Of a stretch of DNA of 42,480 nucleotides, positions 7,748 to 16,336 are shown one piece after another. Positions within the stretch are counted from its first letter, which is position 1. Each line of letters starts with the position of its first letter. The DNA lies in contig JAIERK010000169.1 in assembly GCA_019746975.1 (NCBI GenBank), positions 1-42,480 of the forward strand. The letters are read 5' to 3'. Both the position numbers and the translations under genes were made by a program. Source of the stretch: Candidatus Obscuribacterales bacterium. Lineage in GTDB: Bacteria > Cyanobacteriota > Vampirovibrionia > Obscuribacterales > Obscuribacteraceae. The notes below the pieces were generated by a model. It saw only the letters and a program-made list of their open reading frames with translations, did no database searches and was not told the DNA's origin.

Positions 7748-9347
7748 GTCCATATGCGTCGGCTAAGAGCTTGAGAATGCCAGGAGTTACGAAGGCAGGC
7801 AAGTTCGGTCCTAATCGAATATCTTTGATACCGAGGTGAAGTAAACTTAGGAGAACGGCCACGGCCTTCTGTTCAAACCAGGAGATGATGAGAGATAGAG
7901 GAAGATCGTTGACCGAGCAGCCAAATGCATCGGCAAGCGCGGTTGCGATCACCACTGCCGAGTACGCATCGTTGCATTGACCAAGATCGAGTAAGCGCGG
8001 AATGCCTTCAATGTCGCCGAACTGCATGTCGTTAAAGCGATACTTGCCACAGCCCAACGTCAGAATTACGCAATCGGCGGGAACCTGCTCGGCAAGATCA
8101 GTAAAATAGTTGCGAGCGAACTCAGCTCCGTCACAGCCGCCGACAAGGAAGAAATGCTTTATGCTGCCGCGTTTTACTGCGTCGATTACCTTATCGGCAA
8201 CACTAAGAACCGCATTGTGACCGAAGCCAACAAGAATCGTCTGCTCATCCTCGTCAGAGCTGAAGCCCTGACAGCCTCGAGCCATCTCGATCACCGGGGT
8301 AAAATCGTACTCCTCTATCTTAGGCACGGACTCCCAGCCCACCACATCAATCGTAAACAGTCTCTGCATGTAGCTCTCAGAAGGCGGTTTCAGACAATTG
8401 GTCGTCATGACAATCGGACCGGGAAACTCGTCAAATTCCTTCACCTGATTTTGCCATGCAGTGCCAAAGTTGCCTTTCAGATGACTAAATTTCTTGAGTC
8501 GCGGGTAGCCGTGGGCAGGGAGCATCTCACCGTGAGTATAGACATCAATGTCCATGCCTTCCGTTTGCTTGAGCAACTCAAGCAAGCTGCGCATGTCGTG
8601 ACCGGAGACGAGAATGCACTTCCCTTTCTTATGTGTTGTAAGAACCGGCGTTGGAACCGGATGTCCAAGTGTCTCCGTATGAGCTCTATCCAGCAACTCC
8701 ATTACTTTGAGATTGGTGGCACCGGCTCTCAGGCAAAGCTGAAGAAGCTTGTCGGTGTCAGGTTCGCTTTCGATAGTATACGACAGGGCCTCGTGAATGA
8801 ACGCAAGTACGGAGTCATCGCGATAGCCGAGGACCGCTGCGTGATGTGCATAAGCAGCCATTCCTTTGATACCATAAACAAGCATCTCTCTGAGACCGAC
8901 AATATCATCGCCAGCTCTTGTTATATCAGCAAGAATCGAAAACGTTTTTGCAAAATCGAGCAGCTCGGCTTTAGTCGACGGTACGTGCCAGGCGGCAGGA
9001 CCGGTCGGCTCTTTGGGTGTTAAACCCATAGCTGTGGCGGCTAGCCTGTACATGGTCCTTGCTCTATTCCGTACAGTCCTTAAATGATCGATGTAGACAA
9101 CATGCTCATCAGCATCAAAATTGACGTTCGTGAGCGTCATGAACAGCGCTTCCAGCGTAACATCGTTTACTTCAACATCTGAGACACCAAGCAGTCGGGC
9201 CTCATGTGCGAAAAAGCTTATACCCTTAACAAGGTGCACGATTGCGTCTTGTAGATTAGCTGTTTCCGGAGTTTTCCCGCAAATTCCCATGGTAGTACAT
9301 CCGGTGCACTGCGATGTTTGCTCACATTGGTAGCAGAACATGCTCAT
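7689..9347 (-). CDS. hcp: hybrid cluster protein (Hcp, hydroxylamine/NO reductase)
   Basis: This 552-residue protein is full length for the family. It starts with the N-terminal cluster cysteines (C5, C8, C17, C23 in MFCYQCEQTSQ...). It has the conserved segments around the hybrid [4Fe-2S-2O] cluster: GHNAVLSVADK, the VGGCDGAEFARNYF block and the TLGCGKYRF block. Hcp reduces NO to N2O (historically hydroxylamine to ammonia) in the cytosol under anoxia. No hcr reductase gene is adjacent, so the electron donor is unknown. AGGAG lies 8 nt before the ATG. The leader contains ATCAGCCGAAGGGATGATT on the coding strand (about 9481-9499), resembling the first block of the usp element. Confidence 0.97.
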   Translation of the reverse strand: MSMFCYQCEQTSQCTGCTTMGICGKTPETANLQDAIVHLVKGISFFAHEARLLGVSDVEVNDVTLEALFMTLTNVNFDADEHVVYIDHLRTVRNRARTMYRLAATAMGLTPKEPTGPAAWHVPSTKAELLDFAKTFSILADITRAGDDIVGLREMLVYGIKGMAAYAHHAAVLGYRDDSVLAFIHEALSYTIESEPDTDKLLQLCLRAGATNLKVMELLDRAHTETLGHPVPTPVLTTHKKGKCILVSGHDMRSLLELLKQTEGMDIDVYTHGEMLPAHGYPRLKKFSHLKGNFGTAWQNQVKEFDEFPGPIVMTTNCLKPPSESYMQRLFTIDVVGWESVPKIEEYDFTPVIEMARGCQGFSSDEDEQTILVGFGHNAVLSVADKVIDAVKRGSIKHFFLVGGCDGAEFARNYFTDLAEQVPADCVILTLGCGKYRFNDMQFGDIEGIPRLLDLGQCNDAYSAVVIATALADAFGCSVNDLPLSLIISWFEQKAVAVLLSLLHLGIKDIRLGPNLPAFVTPGILKLLADAYGLKAVTKPDKDLAVILGHRG

Positions 9348-9535
9348 CTGTTTAACTCCTAATGACAGGTGGCTTACTCAACCCTAATCGTATTCAAATT
9401 CAGGTCCCCGTGTAACTGACCGATCGACTGATTGTTTCGCCAGGTCTCCTGCGCCAAACTTCTGGTGCTCTTCGAGACCGAATCATCCCTTCGGCTGATG
9501 GCCGGACGGCAGGTGAGTTGTAGTCTTTAAGAGCC
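9348..9535 (-). promoter_or_regulatory. upstream region of hcp
   Basis: This stretch between hcp and the GAGCT repeat should carry the hcp promoter on the minus strand. I see no perfect FNR or NsrR site. A run containing CCGATCGACTGATTG (9419-9433) is partly palindromic. Nothing further can be assigned. Confidence 0.25.
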
Positions 9536-9575
9536 GAGCTGAGCTGAGCTGAGCTGAGCTGAGCTGAGCTGAGCT
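9536..9575 (+). repeat. (GAGCT)8 pentanucleotide tandem repeat
   Basis: Eight perfect GAGCT units run from 9536 to 9575. They are directly followed by GAGGGGAGGG, which contains the ribosome binding site of the small gene starting at 9593. The repeat ends 17 nt before the start codon. Such a tract is prone to slipped-strand change in copy number, which would move promoter elements relative to the gene or alter the leader structure. Confidence 0.95.
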
Positions 9576-9592
9576 GAGGGGAGGGTACTCCT

Positions 9593-9817
9593 ATGTTTAA
9601 CTACACAGAGATGAAACTGGCGGTATACTGCCTGGAGACTGCCCTGGGTGCAGGGATGATTGTGGCAGCAATTGTGTTCTTCGATCAGGCGAAAGTCGCG
9701 CCCGCACCAATTACATTTATTGTCCCGGCGCTGGTGCTGCTGGCGGTAGGCGCATGCTGTCTGTTATTCGGTATAGAAACCTTCTTTTTAAGAGAAGATC
9801 CTGATATCTGGCGATAG
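9593..9817 (+). CDS. small membrane protein with two helices
   Basis: This 74-residue protein has two hydrophobic segments (about residues 14-28 and 39-63) and a short acidic end (REDPDIWR). A strong GGGGAGGG ribosome binding site lies 7 nt before the ATG, immediately after the GAGCT repeat. A 35-residue membrane peptide starts 6 nt after its stop. Both lie ahead of the cation ATPase gene, but ~400 bp separate them from it. Function unknown. Confidence 0.65.
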   Translation: MFNYTEMKLAVYCLETALGAGMIVAAIVFFDQAKVAPAPITFIVPALVLLAVGACCLLFGIETFFLREDPDIWR

Positions 9818-9823
9818 AAGATT

Positions 9824-9931
9824 ATGTTAGACATCTGCGCAATTATTGTCTTGCTAATAATAATGACCTTTCCGGTCACGATCTATATGCTCGATCGCTG
9901 GGGATTTGAGGAAGCAGACCATCGACGGTAA
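9824..9931 (+). CDS. 35-residue membrane peptide
   Basis: ATG at 9824, TAA at 9929-9931. The peptide is one hydrophobic helix (CAIIVLLIIMTFPVTIYML) with a charged tail (DRWGFEEADHRR). It starts 6 nt after the stop of the preceding small membrane gene, with AGAAG just upstream, which suggests translational coupling. Its form resembles tiny subunits that stabilise membrane pumps (KdpF-like in size only). Its reality rests on position and composition. Confidence 0.45.
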   Translation: MLDICAIIVLLIIMTFPVTIYMLDRWGFEEADHRR

Positions 9932-10344
9932 GCGGTAATCCTTCAGGTTATCGATGTCCTAGCGTCAATGGCACTTCTGCCAGAACAATGCGCCAGACTG
10001 GAACTGCTGCCTACCACATAGGCAATGTTCGCTTTAGGAAGGACACGCGGTTCCAGCTCCGATCGATCTAAGGTTGGACGAGCCAGTTACGCAAGTCCAT
10101 CTCACACCGCGCTGATTGCAGGAGTTGGACTGGTTCAGCATCCGACATACGGTCGACGTTGGCACGACGCCTTTGAAGCGCTCGACAAGGGCCACCGTCC
10201 GGACATTTCACCAAAGCCCTTCCAATCCCTACGTCTAAAGACTGAGCGATGTCTTGGTAAGTTGGAGAAAAGTCATCTCCCAGGTGGAGGTATGTCTGTA
10301 CAGGCTTTGAGACAATGCTCAATGAATCCCATGGAGCAGCAATC
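9932..10344 (+). other. 413-bp region without a supported gene
   Basis: Open frames on both strands (10025-10363 plus, 10068-10346 minus) overlap each other, lack convincing ribosome binding sites and look like random translation. The stretch presumably carries the promoter of the ATPase that follows. No repeats or hairpins stood out. Confidence 0.3.
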
Positions 10345-13119
10345 ATGTTGGGCCCAGTTTTGAATGAACCTCTTAAACAACGAATGCAAATCGTGAACGC
10401 ACTTTCCGCGGATCGTCAGACAACAATGGCTGCCCTTCTCGATGAGCTGGGCAGCGACAGTAAATCCGGCCTCACCGAGGATGTCGCTAAAGCACGGTTG
10501 ACTGAGCAGGGTGCCAACGAAGTAGAGTACAAACGCGGAGATTCGGCCTTTATTATTTTTCTACGGCAGTTCAAGTCGAGCGTTGTTGTGCTTTTGCTAG
10601 TTGCTGCAGCAATCTCTTTCTTTACCACACAGAATGTTCTGCAAGTGATTGGCATATTGGTAGCGGTCATTATAAATGCAGTTGTCGGTTTCGCAACGGA
10701 ATTCAAGGCACAGCTTTCATTGAGCGCGCTGCAACAGATCGCCGGTCCTACGGCACGTGTAATTCGCGATAGTAAGCACAAACTTATTCCGGCTTCCGAA
10801 TTGGTGAAAGGGGACATTATCGTCGTCGATGCCGGTTGTCGAATTCCGGCGGATGTTTGCTTTATCGATGCGGCTGCACTGAAGGTTGATGAATCAATTT
10901 TGACCGGTGAAAGTCTTCCAGTGGCTAAATCAGCAATGTTCATCGAGGGAGAGAACGAGCAAAGCACGCTCGGTTTTCATGGTACGCATGTACTCAACGG
11001 TCGAGGTCGGGCTGTCGTCACAGAAACAGGACGTAACACCAGCCTCGGGCGGCTGCAATGTTCACTTCTCGAAGGGCACGCTGTTCCAACTCCGCTTGAG
11101 ATAAAGTTAGAAGAGCTCGGTAAGCAGGTTTCCATCCTTACTGTTGTAATTTGCATAACGATTGTGGCGATAGGATTGGCTTACCACCGAGATATCTGGT
11201 CGATGTTGGAAACCAGCATTGCATTGGCCGTAGCTGCAATTCCGGAGGGATTACCGGTGGTAGCAACGCTTGCACTCGCCATCGGAACGCAGCGGATGGT
11301 GAAAGCCGGTGCGCTGGTTCGGCAGCTCTCCGCAGTGGAAACACTTGGATGCACAACGGTTATCTGCTCGGATAAGACCGGTACGCTAACCGAAAACAAA
11401 CTCTTAGTCACGGACATATACTTCGATAAGAGACACATCAAGGTTTCCGGAAGCGGCTATTCCCCCACCGGAACATTCATCGAGGATGGAGCTGAAATGG
11501 TCGCTGATGCTGGGTTGCTGCGTCTTCTAAAGGCTTCGGCACTGTGCAACGATGCTCGGTTGCAACATAATAAGGTAGACGATAGCTGGAATATCGCCGG
11601 TGATCCTACGGAAGGAGCTCTTCTAGTTGCTGCAGCGAAGGCCGGATTCGATCATCTCGAACTGCGAAACGCGCATCCACGAATCAGTGAGTTGCCATTC
11701 GATCTTGTCAGAAAGAAAATGGCAACACTTCACCATGGAAGCGATTGGCAAGTTGATGTCTTTATAAAAGGTTCGCCGGAGCACGTAATTGCCGATTCCT
11801 GCTCAATTGCCACTATAGACGGTACCGTGCCGTTTACCGATGAACTCAAGAAGAATTACCTTGATGCCAATGCAGCCTTTGCCCAAGATGGTCTGCGTGT
11901 GTTGGGCGTCGCCATGAGGCAATTACAAAGTGCAACTGAGTTTTACGCAGATGAATCCGTGGTCATTCATGAATTGACATTCCTGGGGCTAATCGCGATG
12001 AAAGATCAGCCGAGAATCGGAGTCGAACAAGCCATAGTCGCGTGCAAACAAGCAGGCATCAAAGTAATGATGCTTACCGGAGACCAGATCAAAACCGCTC
12101 AGAGCGTGGGCAAAGAGCTGGGCATATACGACCCGACGCTACACTCTGTGCTGTCAGGTGCCGACCTGGAAAAGCTAGACAATAAAGCTCTTGCCACCAA
12201 TCTGCAGGACGCGACTATACTAGCAAGAGTCACACCCGGCTTGAAGCTCGATATAGTAAAAGCACTGCAGGCGCAGTCTAACGTCGTGGCGATGACCGGC
12301 GACGGGGTCAATGATGCTCCAGCCTTGCAACAAGCAGACATCGGAATCGCCATGGGCTTATCCGGCACGGATCTGGCTCGGGAAGCTTCCAAAATGGTGA
12401 TCACCGACGACAACTTCAGTACAATTGTGAAAGCAATTGAGCAAGGTCGCATCATCTACGACAATATTCGCAGAGCAATCGGTTATCTACTTACTGCGTC
12501 ACTGGCATCGGTGTTCACCATAGCAACAGCCATGCTCATGCTTGGAGTACTTGCCATGTATCCGCTCCAGCTTTTGTGGCTCAACCTCATCATGCATGTT
12601 TTTCCAGGATTGGGAATTGTGTTGCAGGGTGCGGCAAAAGGGATCATGCAGAGACCGCCTAGAGATCCCGTTGAGAAGCTATTGGGCAAATTTGAAATGA
12701 CTCAGATTTTTGCCAGAGCTATCATGGTATCACTTGCGGCTATTGGAGCCTGTCACTTCAGCCTGACGAATGGTCACAGCATGACGATGCTTACAACAAT
12801 GGTATTCGCTACGATCTCTTGTGGTCTGCTCTATCAAGCGTGGATCTGGCTTTTTACCGGCACCGCATACGACACCAACTCCAGAGAAAGAGTCAAGGTC
12901 AATAATCTCATGTACTTGATGATGTTGATCTCCTATGCACTCATTCCACTGGCAATCTACGTTCCAGAACTTCAACAGATACTTAATACGATGCCGCTCG
13001 GCATAGCTGAGTGGTGCATCGTCCTGGCCTACTCTACTAGTTCGGTTATCATATCGCTGCTATTTGAGAGAGTCTTCCAATACTTCATGAAGGTTAAGAC
13101 ACAAAGAAATGACAATTAA
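10345..13119 (+). CDS. P2-type cation-transporting ATPase (Ca2+/Na+-type family)
   Basis: A 924-residue P-type ATPase in the inner membrane. The order is N-terminal cation-ATPase domain, M1-M2, actuator loop with TGES (DESILTGESLPV), M4 with AAIPEGLP (the P2A-type ion-site motif), phosphorylation motif DKTGTLTE (Asp343), nucleotide domain with KGSPE, hinge TGDGVNDAP, and M5-M10. In M6, SERCA-type pumps have N-x3-D, with the Asp a Ca2+ ligand; this one reads NLIMH, so the Asp is His and the ion cannot be assumed. I chose ATG 10345 because GGAG lies 8 nt upstream; the in-frame ATG at 10315 has none. The following small membrane gene overlaps its end by 11 bp. Confidence 0.92.
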   Translation: MLGPVLNEPLKQRMQIVNALSADRQTTMAALLDELGSDSKSGLTEDVAKARLTEQGANEVEYKRGDSAFIIFLRQFKSSVVVLLLVAAAISFFTTQNVLQVIGILVAVIINAVVGFATEFKAQLSLSALQQIAGPTARVIRDSKHKLIPASELVKGDIIVVDAGCRIPADVCFIDAAALKVDESILTGESLPVAKSAMFIEGENEQSTLGFHGTHVLNGRGRAVVTETGRNTSLGRLQCSLLEGHAVPTPLEIKLEELGKQVSILTVVICITIVAIGLAYHRDIWSMLETSIALAVAAIPEGLPVVATLALAIGTQRMVKAGALVRQLSAVETLGCTTVICSDKTGTLTENKLLVTDIYFDKRHIKVSGSGYSPTGTFIEDGAEMVADAGLLRLLKASALCNDARLQHNKVDDSWNIAGDPTEGALLVAAAKAGFDHLELRNAHPRISELPFDLVRKKMATLHHGSDWQVDVFIKGSPEHVIADSCSIATIDGTVPFTDELKKNYLDANAAFAQDGLRVLGVAMRQLQSATEFYADESVVIHELTFLGLIAMKDQPRIGVEQAIVACKQAGIKVMMLTGDQIKTAQSVGKELGIYDPTLHSVLSGADLEKLDNKALATNLQDATILARVTPGLKLDIVKALQAQSNVVAMTGDGVNDAPALQQADIGIAMGLSGTDLAREASKMVITDDNFSTIVKAIEQGRIIYDNIRRAIGYLLTASLASVFTIATAMLMLGVLAMYPLQLLWLNLIMHVFPGLGIVLQGAAKGIMQRPPRDPVEKLLGKFEMTQIFARAIMVSLAAIGACHFSLTNGHSMTMLTTMVFATISCGLLYQAWIWLFTGTAYDTNSRERVKVNNLMYLMMLISYALIPLAIYVPELQQILNTMPLGIAEWCIVLAYSTSSVIISLLFERVFQYFMKVKTQRNDN

Positions 13120-13348
13120 TTACTGGGTAATCGCATTCTATGTGTTCTCGATCTTGAACATTCTTTTGCTGTGTGCATTCTCTAATCTCTTATCGCATCC
13201 AAGATTTCGTTCCGAAGATGGTGACATCAGCACCGAGGCAGGATACGAAGAAGATCCAATGGGAAATATTCGCAAGAGAGAGTATCGTTTTCCAACACAG
13301 GATGAGCTTGATGATCCGCATGTAGTGATGGAAAAGTTCACCCAGTAG
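13109..13348 (+). CDS. small membrane protein overlapping the ATPase gene
   Basis: This 79-residue protein has one N-terminal helix (about residues 5-25) followed by an acidic, soluble tail (EDGDISTEAGYEEDP...). Its ATG lies within the last codons of the P-type ATPase gene in another frame (11-bp overlap), so the two are probably translationally coupled and it may be a regulator or stabilising partner of the pump. No family recognised. Confidence 0.6.
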   Translation: MTINYWVIAFYVFSILNILLLCAFSNLLSHPRFRSEDGDISTEAGYEEDPMGNIRKREYRFPTQDELDDPHVVMEKFTQ

Positions 13349-13474
13349 GATTGATTTTGGGGGCTCTCAACAATCGCCAACTTTGACGTTGGTATTTTCA
13401 GACAGCTTGGGGTATAAACTGCTAAGCAGTCGTCACTACTGTCTATTAATAGCCAGAAATAGCGGAGAGCCTTT

Positions 13475-13900
13475 ATGAAAATAAGAAATATCATACTCAG
13501 CACATTTGTTATGGTATCAATAGCAGTACCGCTGTACGCGCAGTCCACAAACAAGTCGAATTCACCTAATGCGAACGCGAAGGCTCAGGCGGCAAAACCA
13601 TCATCGAGCATCGAGCGTGGACGAAAAGTATTTGGCTCCCACTGCGCATCTTGTCATGCTGATTTGGGCAATAGTGTAAAGCCTAATAAGCCTATCAAAG
13701 GTTCACAAGTACTTTCTACAGTGGCAACATTCAAGAGCTACCTGAATGAGCCGCTCGGTGACATGCCACACTATGAGCATGTCATCACGGACGAGAAAGT
13801 GCTGAACGCGCTATATGCCTATGTCAAGGACGCGGAAAAGCAACCGTCGAACAAAGAGAAAGACAATGAAGTCTTGAAAGGAAAAGGACAGAAGTCTTGA
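13475..13900 (+). CDS. exported mono-haem cytochrome c
   Basis: A 141-residue protein with a signal peptide (MKIRNIILSTFVMVSIAVPLYA), a ~22-residue Ser/Asn/Ala-rich linker, and one haem-binding CASCH (C57, C60, H61). Met97 in GDMPHY is the likely sixth ligand. It would act as a periplasmic electron carrier. The C-terminus (about 112-141) is highly charged. A perfect 23-bp tandem duplication over the end of the gene has replaced the original ending (...GQKKG) with ...GQKS. A GGAGAG site lies 8 nt before the ATG. Confidence 0.88.
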   Translation: MKIRNIILSTFVMVSIAVPLYAQSTNKSNSPNANAKAQAAKPSSSIERGRKVFGSHCASCHADLGNSVKPNKPIKGSQVLSTVATFKSYLNEPLGDMPHYEHVITDEKVLNALYAYVKDAEKQPSNKEKDNEVLKGKGQKS

Positions 13901-13916
13901 AAGGAAAAGGACAGAA
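13868..13916 (+). repeat. 23-bp perfect tandem duplication across a stop codon
   Basis: The unit AAGTCTTGAAAGGAAAAGGACAG is present at 13869-13891 and again at 13892-13914, with matching flanks of one base on the left and two on the right. As 23 is not a multiple of three, the second copy is read in a new frame and creates the TGA at 13898-13900. With one copy, the cytochrome frame would read on to ...CAG AAA AAG GGC TGA. Confidence 0.9.
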
Positions 13917-14132
13917 AAAGGGCTGAGACCTGCGTTAGGCGCTGTCGAAAATGACCTGACCGCCAGGATTAGGATGGTAAGTCAAGATCCTGCGACTCAG
14001 TTAGTCAGAGCACCGCCTTCGATTCGAGAGCCGTTTACTATGAGGAACATAAAAGTTTAACCAATTCAAGGGTCTCAGACTGATCAGGATCAAGCCAGAA
14101 GCAGTCCAAGTCAGCCACCAGAGCCGGGTCGG

Positions 14133-14603
14133 CTATGCGATGCTCGGCTCTTCCAGTGCATGGCCCTTAATGACTTCGACCGAACAGTTTGCGTGACTCA
14201 CTACAGCTTCTGCAACGCTTCCCAAAAAAAGTTTGGAGAAACCCGATCTGCCATGTGAACCGACGATAATCAGATCGGCGCCCCAGGCGTCTGCCTCCTT
14301 AACAATGCCTTGCCACGGCAAGTCTTCGATGACTTTTCCACGAACTCGGTTCTCACCGAATTTCTTCTTCAGTGCGTCAGCCCGCTTGTCGACAGTTGTT
14401 CTTCTAATTCTTATGAGATCGTGCTCCATCTCTATCATGGAGATCGGAACATAGGTCGTATGCCATCCTACATATTGCAATGCGAATGGCTCGAAAACGC
14501 TCAGGACTTCGAATTCAGTGTTCGAACTCCAAGACCGATTCATTACTGACTTGATCGCCATTTGTGAGCATTCGGAATCGTCAATCGCAATAAGTACCTT
14601 CAT
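14133..14603 (-). CDS. universal stress protein, UspA family
   Basis: A 156-residue Usp starting MKVLIAIDDSECSQ, with the ATP-binding signature GSHGRSGFSKLFLGS (G-x2-G-x9-G-S) in the last third. Cytosolic stress protein, probably dimeric. The frame is open further upstream (to 14669), but GGAG lies 8 nt before ATG 14603 and the family sequence begins there, so I chose this start. It stands between a cytochrome c gene and the MBL-nuclease gene; the latter is on the same strand, ending 136 bp upstream. It belongs to a different Usp subgroup from the pair at 3256/21775 and lacks the three-block element. Confidence 0.95.
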   Translation of the reverse strand: MKVLIAIDDSECSQMAIKSVMNRSWSSNTEFEVLSVFEPFALQYVGWHTTYVPISMIEMEHDLIRIRRTTVDKRADALKKKFGENRVRGKVIEDLPWQGIVKEADAWGADLIIVGSHGRSGFSKLFLGSVAEAVVSHANCSVEVIKGHALEEPSIA

Positions 14604-14738
14604 TCGCATCTCTCCACGGAGGTCCTCAACTAAACGCATTTTAAAGCTGATTCCAATCTCTGACATCAATCTAGAGAAGGACGTTTCATGGATGCGCCAC
14701 CTAGTCCGGAAGAATGACCTGTCTCCACAAGTCGAGAA

Positions 14739-16184
14739 CTATTCGCCGCTGGCAGCGGCAGACACAGGAAAAGTGTAACACCGCTTTTCTTTCTGCAAAA
14801 CTAAAGTGTCTGCAAGTCTGGGAATTTCTGCTTCGATACCAAATCTGGTTTCAATCTGCTGCGACAACATCCGCGAAGAATGACTCTCTCCATGGTTTAA
14901 TATCACTCTAGGCATGCAATGAGTCATCGGTTCCAGCCACCGAAGCAGATCACTTTGTCCAGCATGCGCGCTCAGTCCACCAAGTGCAGAAACCTTTGCT
15001 TTGACGCAGATGGTATCACCAGCGATCTTCACAGTTGGTGCACCATCCAGTAGCTCTCTTCCGAGGGAAGTCTTGGCCTGGTAGCCGACTATGACTACAT
15101 GACATTCTTCCTTCCAGAGGTTATGCTTCAAATGATGCAATATGCGGCCTGCATTGCACATGCCGGCTCCGGCAATAATTATACAGGGGCCGCTCACGGC
15201 ATTGAGCGCTTGAGACTGTTCTCCAGTCTCGCAAATGACGAGTGTGGCAAGATCTTTTCGAAGCTGTCCCGAATCAATCAACTCAGAGACTTCCGGTCTT
15301 AGCGCATTTGCGTAGTTAATGTAAGTGCGACTAGCAGCGGATGCCATTGGGCTATCCAGATATATTGGAATTGGAGGCAAAGCTCCAATTCGAAATAGTT
15401 CAGCAAGATGATACAAAATGACTTGTGACCTTCCAATTGCGAAGGACGGAATCAGGACCTTGCTACTATTTTGAATCGCATCAACTACAATGTTTTTCAA
15501 TTCGATAAGTGTATCCTGCAAACAACGGTGATCTCTATCCCCATATGTTGATTCCATAACAACCACATCAGCACTGTCTATCCTTTCTGGATTCAGCATA
15601 ATCGGAATATCAAACTGACCAAGATCACCGGAGAACACTGTCTTTAACTGCCTGCCACCAAAGGTAGTGGTTAACTCGATACAGGACGAGCCCAGTATGT
15701 GACCAGCCTCAACAAAGTTCGCAGTCACAAAATCGTTAAGCTTGACTGGTCGGTTATAGAGAACAGGCCGGAATGAATCTATGACCCGTCGAACATCTTT
15801 TTCGTTGAACAGTGGTTTTAGATTTGATAAGCCGGCTCTAGCTCGCTTGCGATTTTCTCGGGAGATGTCAGCTTGTTGAATTCCGACCGCATCCGCAAGA
15901 ATAATTTTGGCTATCTCCACAGAGCCTTCAGTCGCATAAATCGGACCTTTGAAACCGCTTTTTAGTAGAAGTGGTAGACGACCGCAATGATCAAGATGTC
16001 CGTGCGTCAATAAGACCGCATCTATTGTTCGGGCATCGAGTCGGGCGGGAATGCGGTTGCGCGCGTCAGATTTTCCCGAACCCTGGAACATCCCACAATC
16101 TATCAAGATTCTAGTTCCCGGGCCCTCAATGAGATTGCAGGAGCCAGTAACTTCGTTTGCTGCCCCGAATAGCGTAAGTTTCAT
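14739..16184 (-). CDS. MBL-fold beta-CASP RNA exonuclease-type protein (RMM domain)
   Basis: This 481-residue protein begins with the metallo-beta-lactamase core: DCGMFQG, HGHLDHCG (residues 61-68, zinc ligands), a second histidine motif GHILGS, and SGDLG. The beta-CASP insert follows (VMESTYGDR, IPSFAIGRSQ, LDSPMA), and then the C-terminal RNA-specificity segment (ISVG-like SALGGLSAHAGQSDLL, ILNHGE). Proteins of this type are metal-dependent RNA nucleases related to CPSF-73 and are often found beside usp genes in stress clusters. AAGGGA precedes the ATG. A terminator-like hairpin lies ~130 bp upstream on the same strand. Confidence 0.93.
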   Translation of the reverse strand: MKLTLFGAANEVTGSCNLIEGPGTRILIDCGMFQGSGKSDARNRIPARLDARTIDAVLLTHGHLDHCGRLPLLLKSGFKGPIYATEGSVEIAKIILADAVGIQQADISRENRKRARAGLSNLKPLFNEKDVRRVIDSFRPVLYNRPVKLNDFVTANFVEAGHILGSSCIELTTTFGGRQLKTVFSGDLGQFDIPIMLNPERIDSADVVVMESTYGDRDHRCLQDTLIELKNIVVDAIQNSSKVLIPSFAIGRSQVILYHLAELFRIGALPPIPIYLDSPMASAASRTYINYANALRPEVSELIDSGQLRKDLATLVICETGEQSQALNAVSGPCIIIAGAGMCNAGRILHHLKHNLWKEECHVVIVGYQAKTSLGRELLDGAPTVKIAGDTICVKAKVSALGGLSAHAGQSDLLRWLEPMTHCMPRVILNHGESHSSRMLSQQIETRFGIEAEIPRLADTLVLQKEKRCYTFPVSAAASGE

Positions 16185-16316
16185 GTAAATCCCTTTATGC
16201 TGGTGAGCCGAGCTAAAGCACTCGCTTCATATTAATCAGAATTGGACTACTCTACAGTTTATCTATGCGAGGATCCGTTAGACATCGTCCAAAGTGACTA
16301 TTGATCCCCCAATGCG

Positions 16317-16336
16317 AAAAACCGGCAAGTGCCGGT
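16317..16336 (-). terminator. terminator-like hairpin upstream of the MBL gene
   Basis: On the minus strand, ACCGGC-ACTT-GCCGGT (6-bp perfect stem, 4-nt loop) is followed by TTTT. It has the form of an intrinsic terminator. The only minus-strand gene behind it is the DUF2892 gene ~680 bp away. It could therefore end that transcript, or lie in the MBL gene leader. Confidence 0.5.

Noticed and set aside
8154..9023. 289-codon plus-strand open frame
   Set aside because: Lies wholly antisense to the well-conserved hcp gene and has no family resemblance or ribosome binding site.
9481..9499. ATCAGCCGAAGGGA ahead of hcp as another copy of the element
   Set aside because: First block only, one base different, and ~140 nt from the start codon without the other blocks.
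9536..9575. Tandem GAGCT units considered as a CRISPR or origin repeat
   Set aside because: Units are 5 bp with no spacers, and no DnaA boxes or cas genes are nearby; it is a simple sequence repeat.
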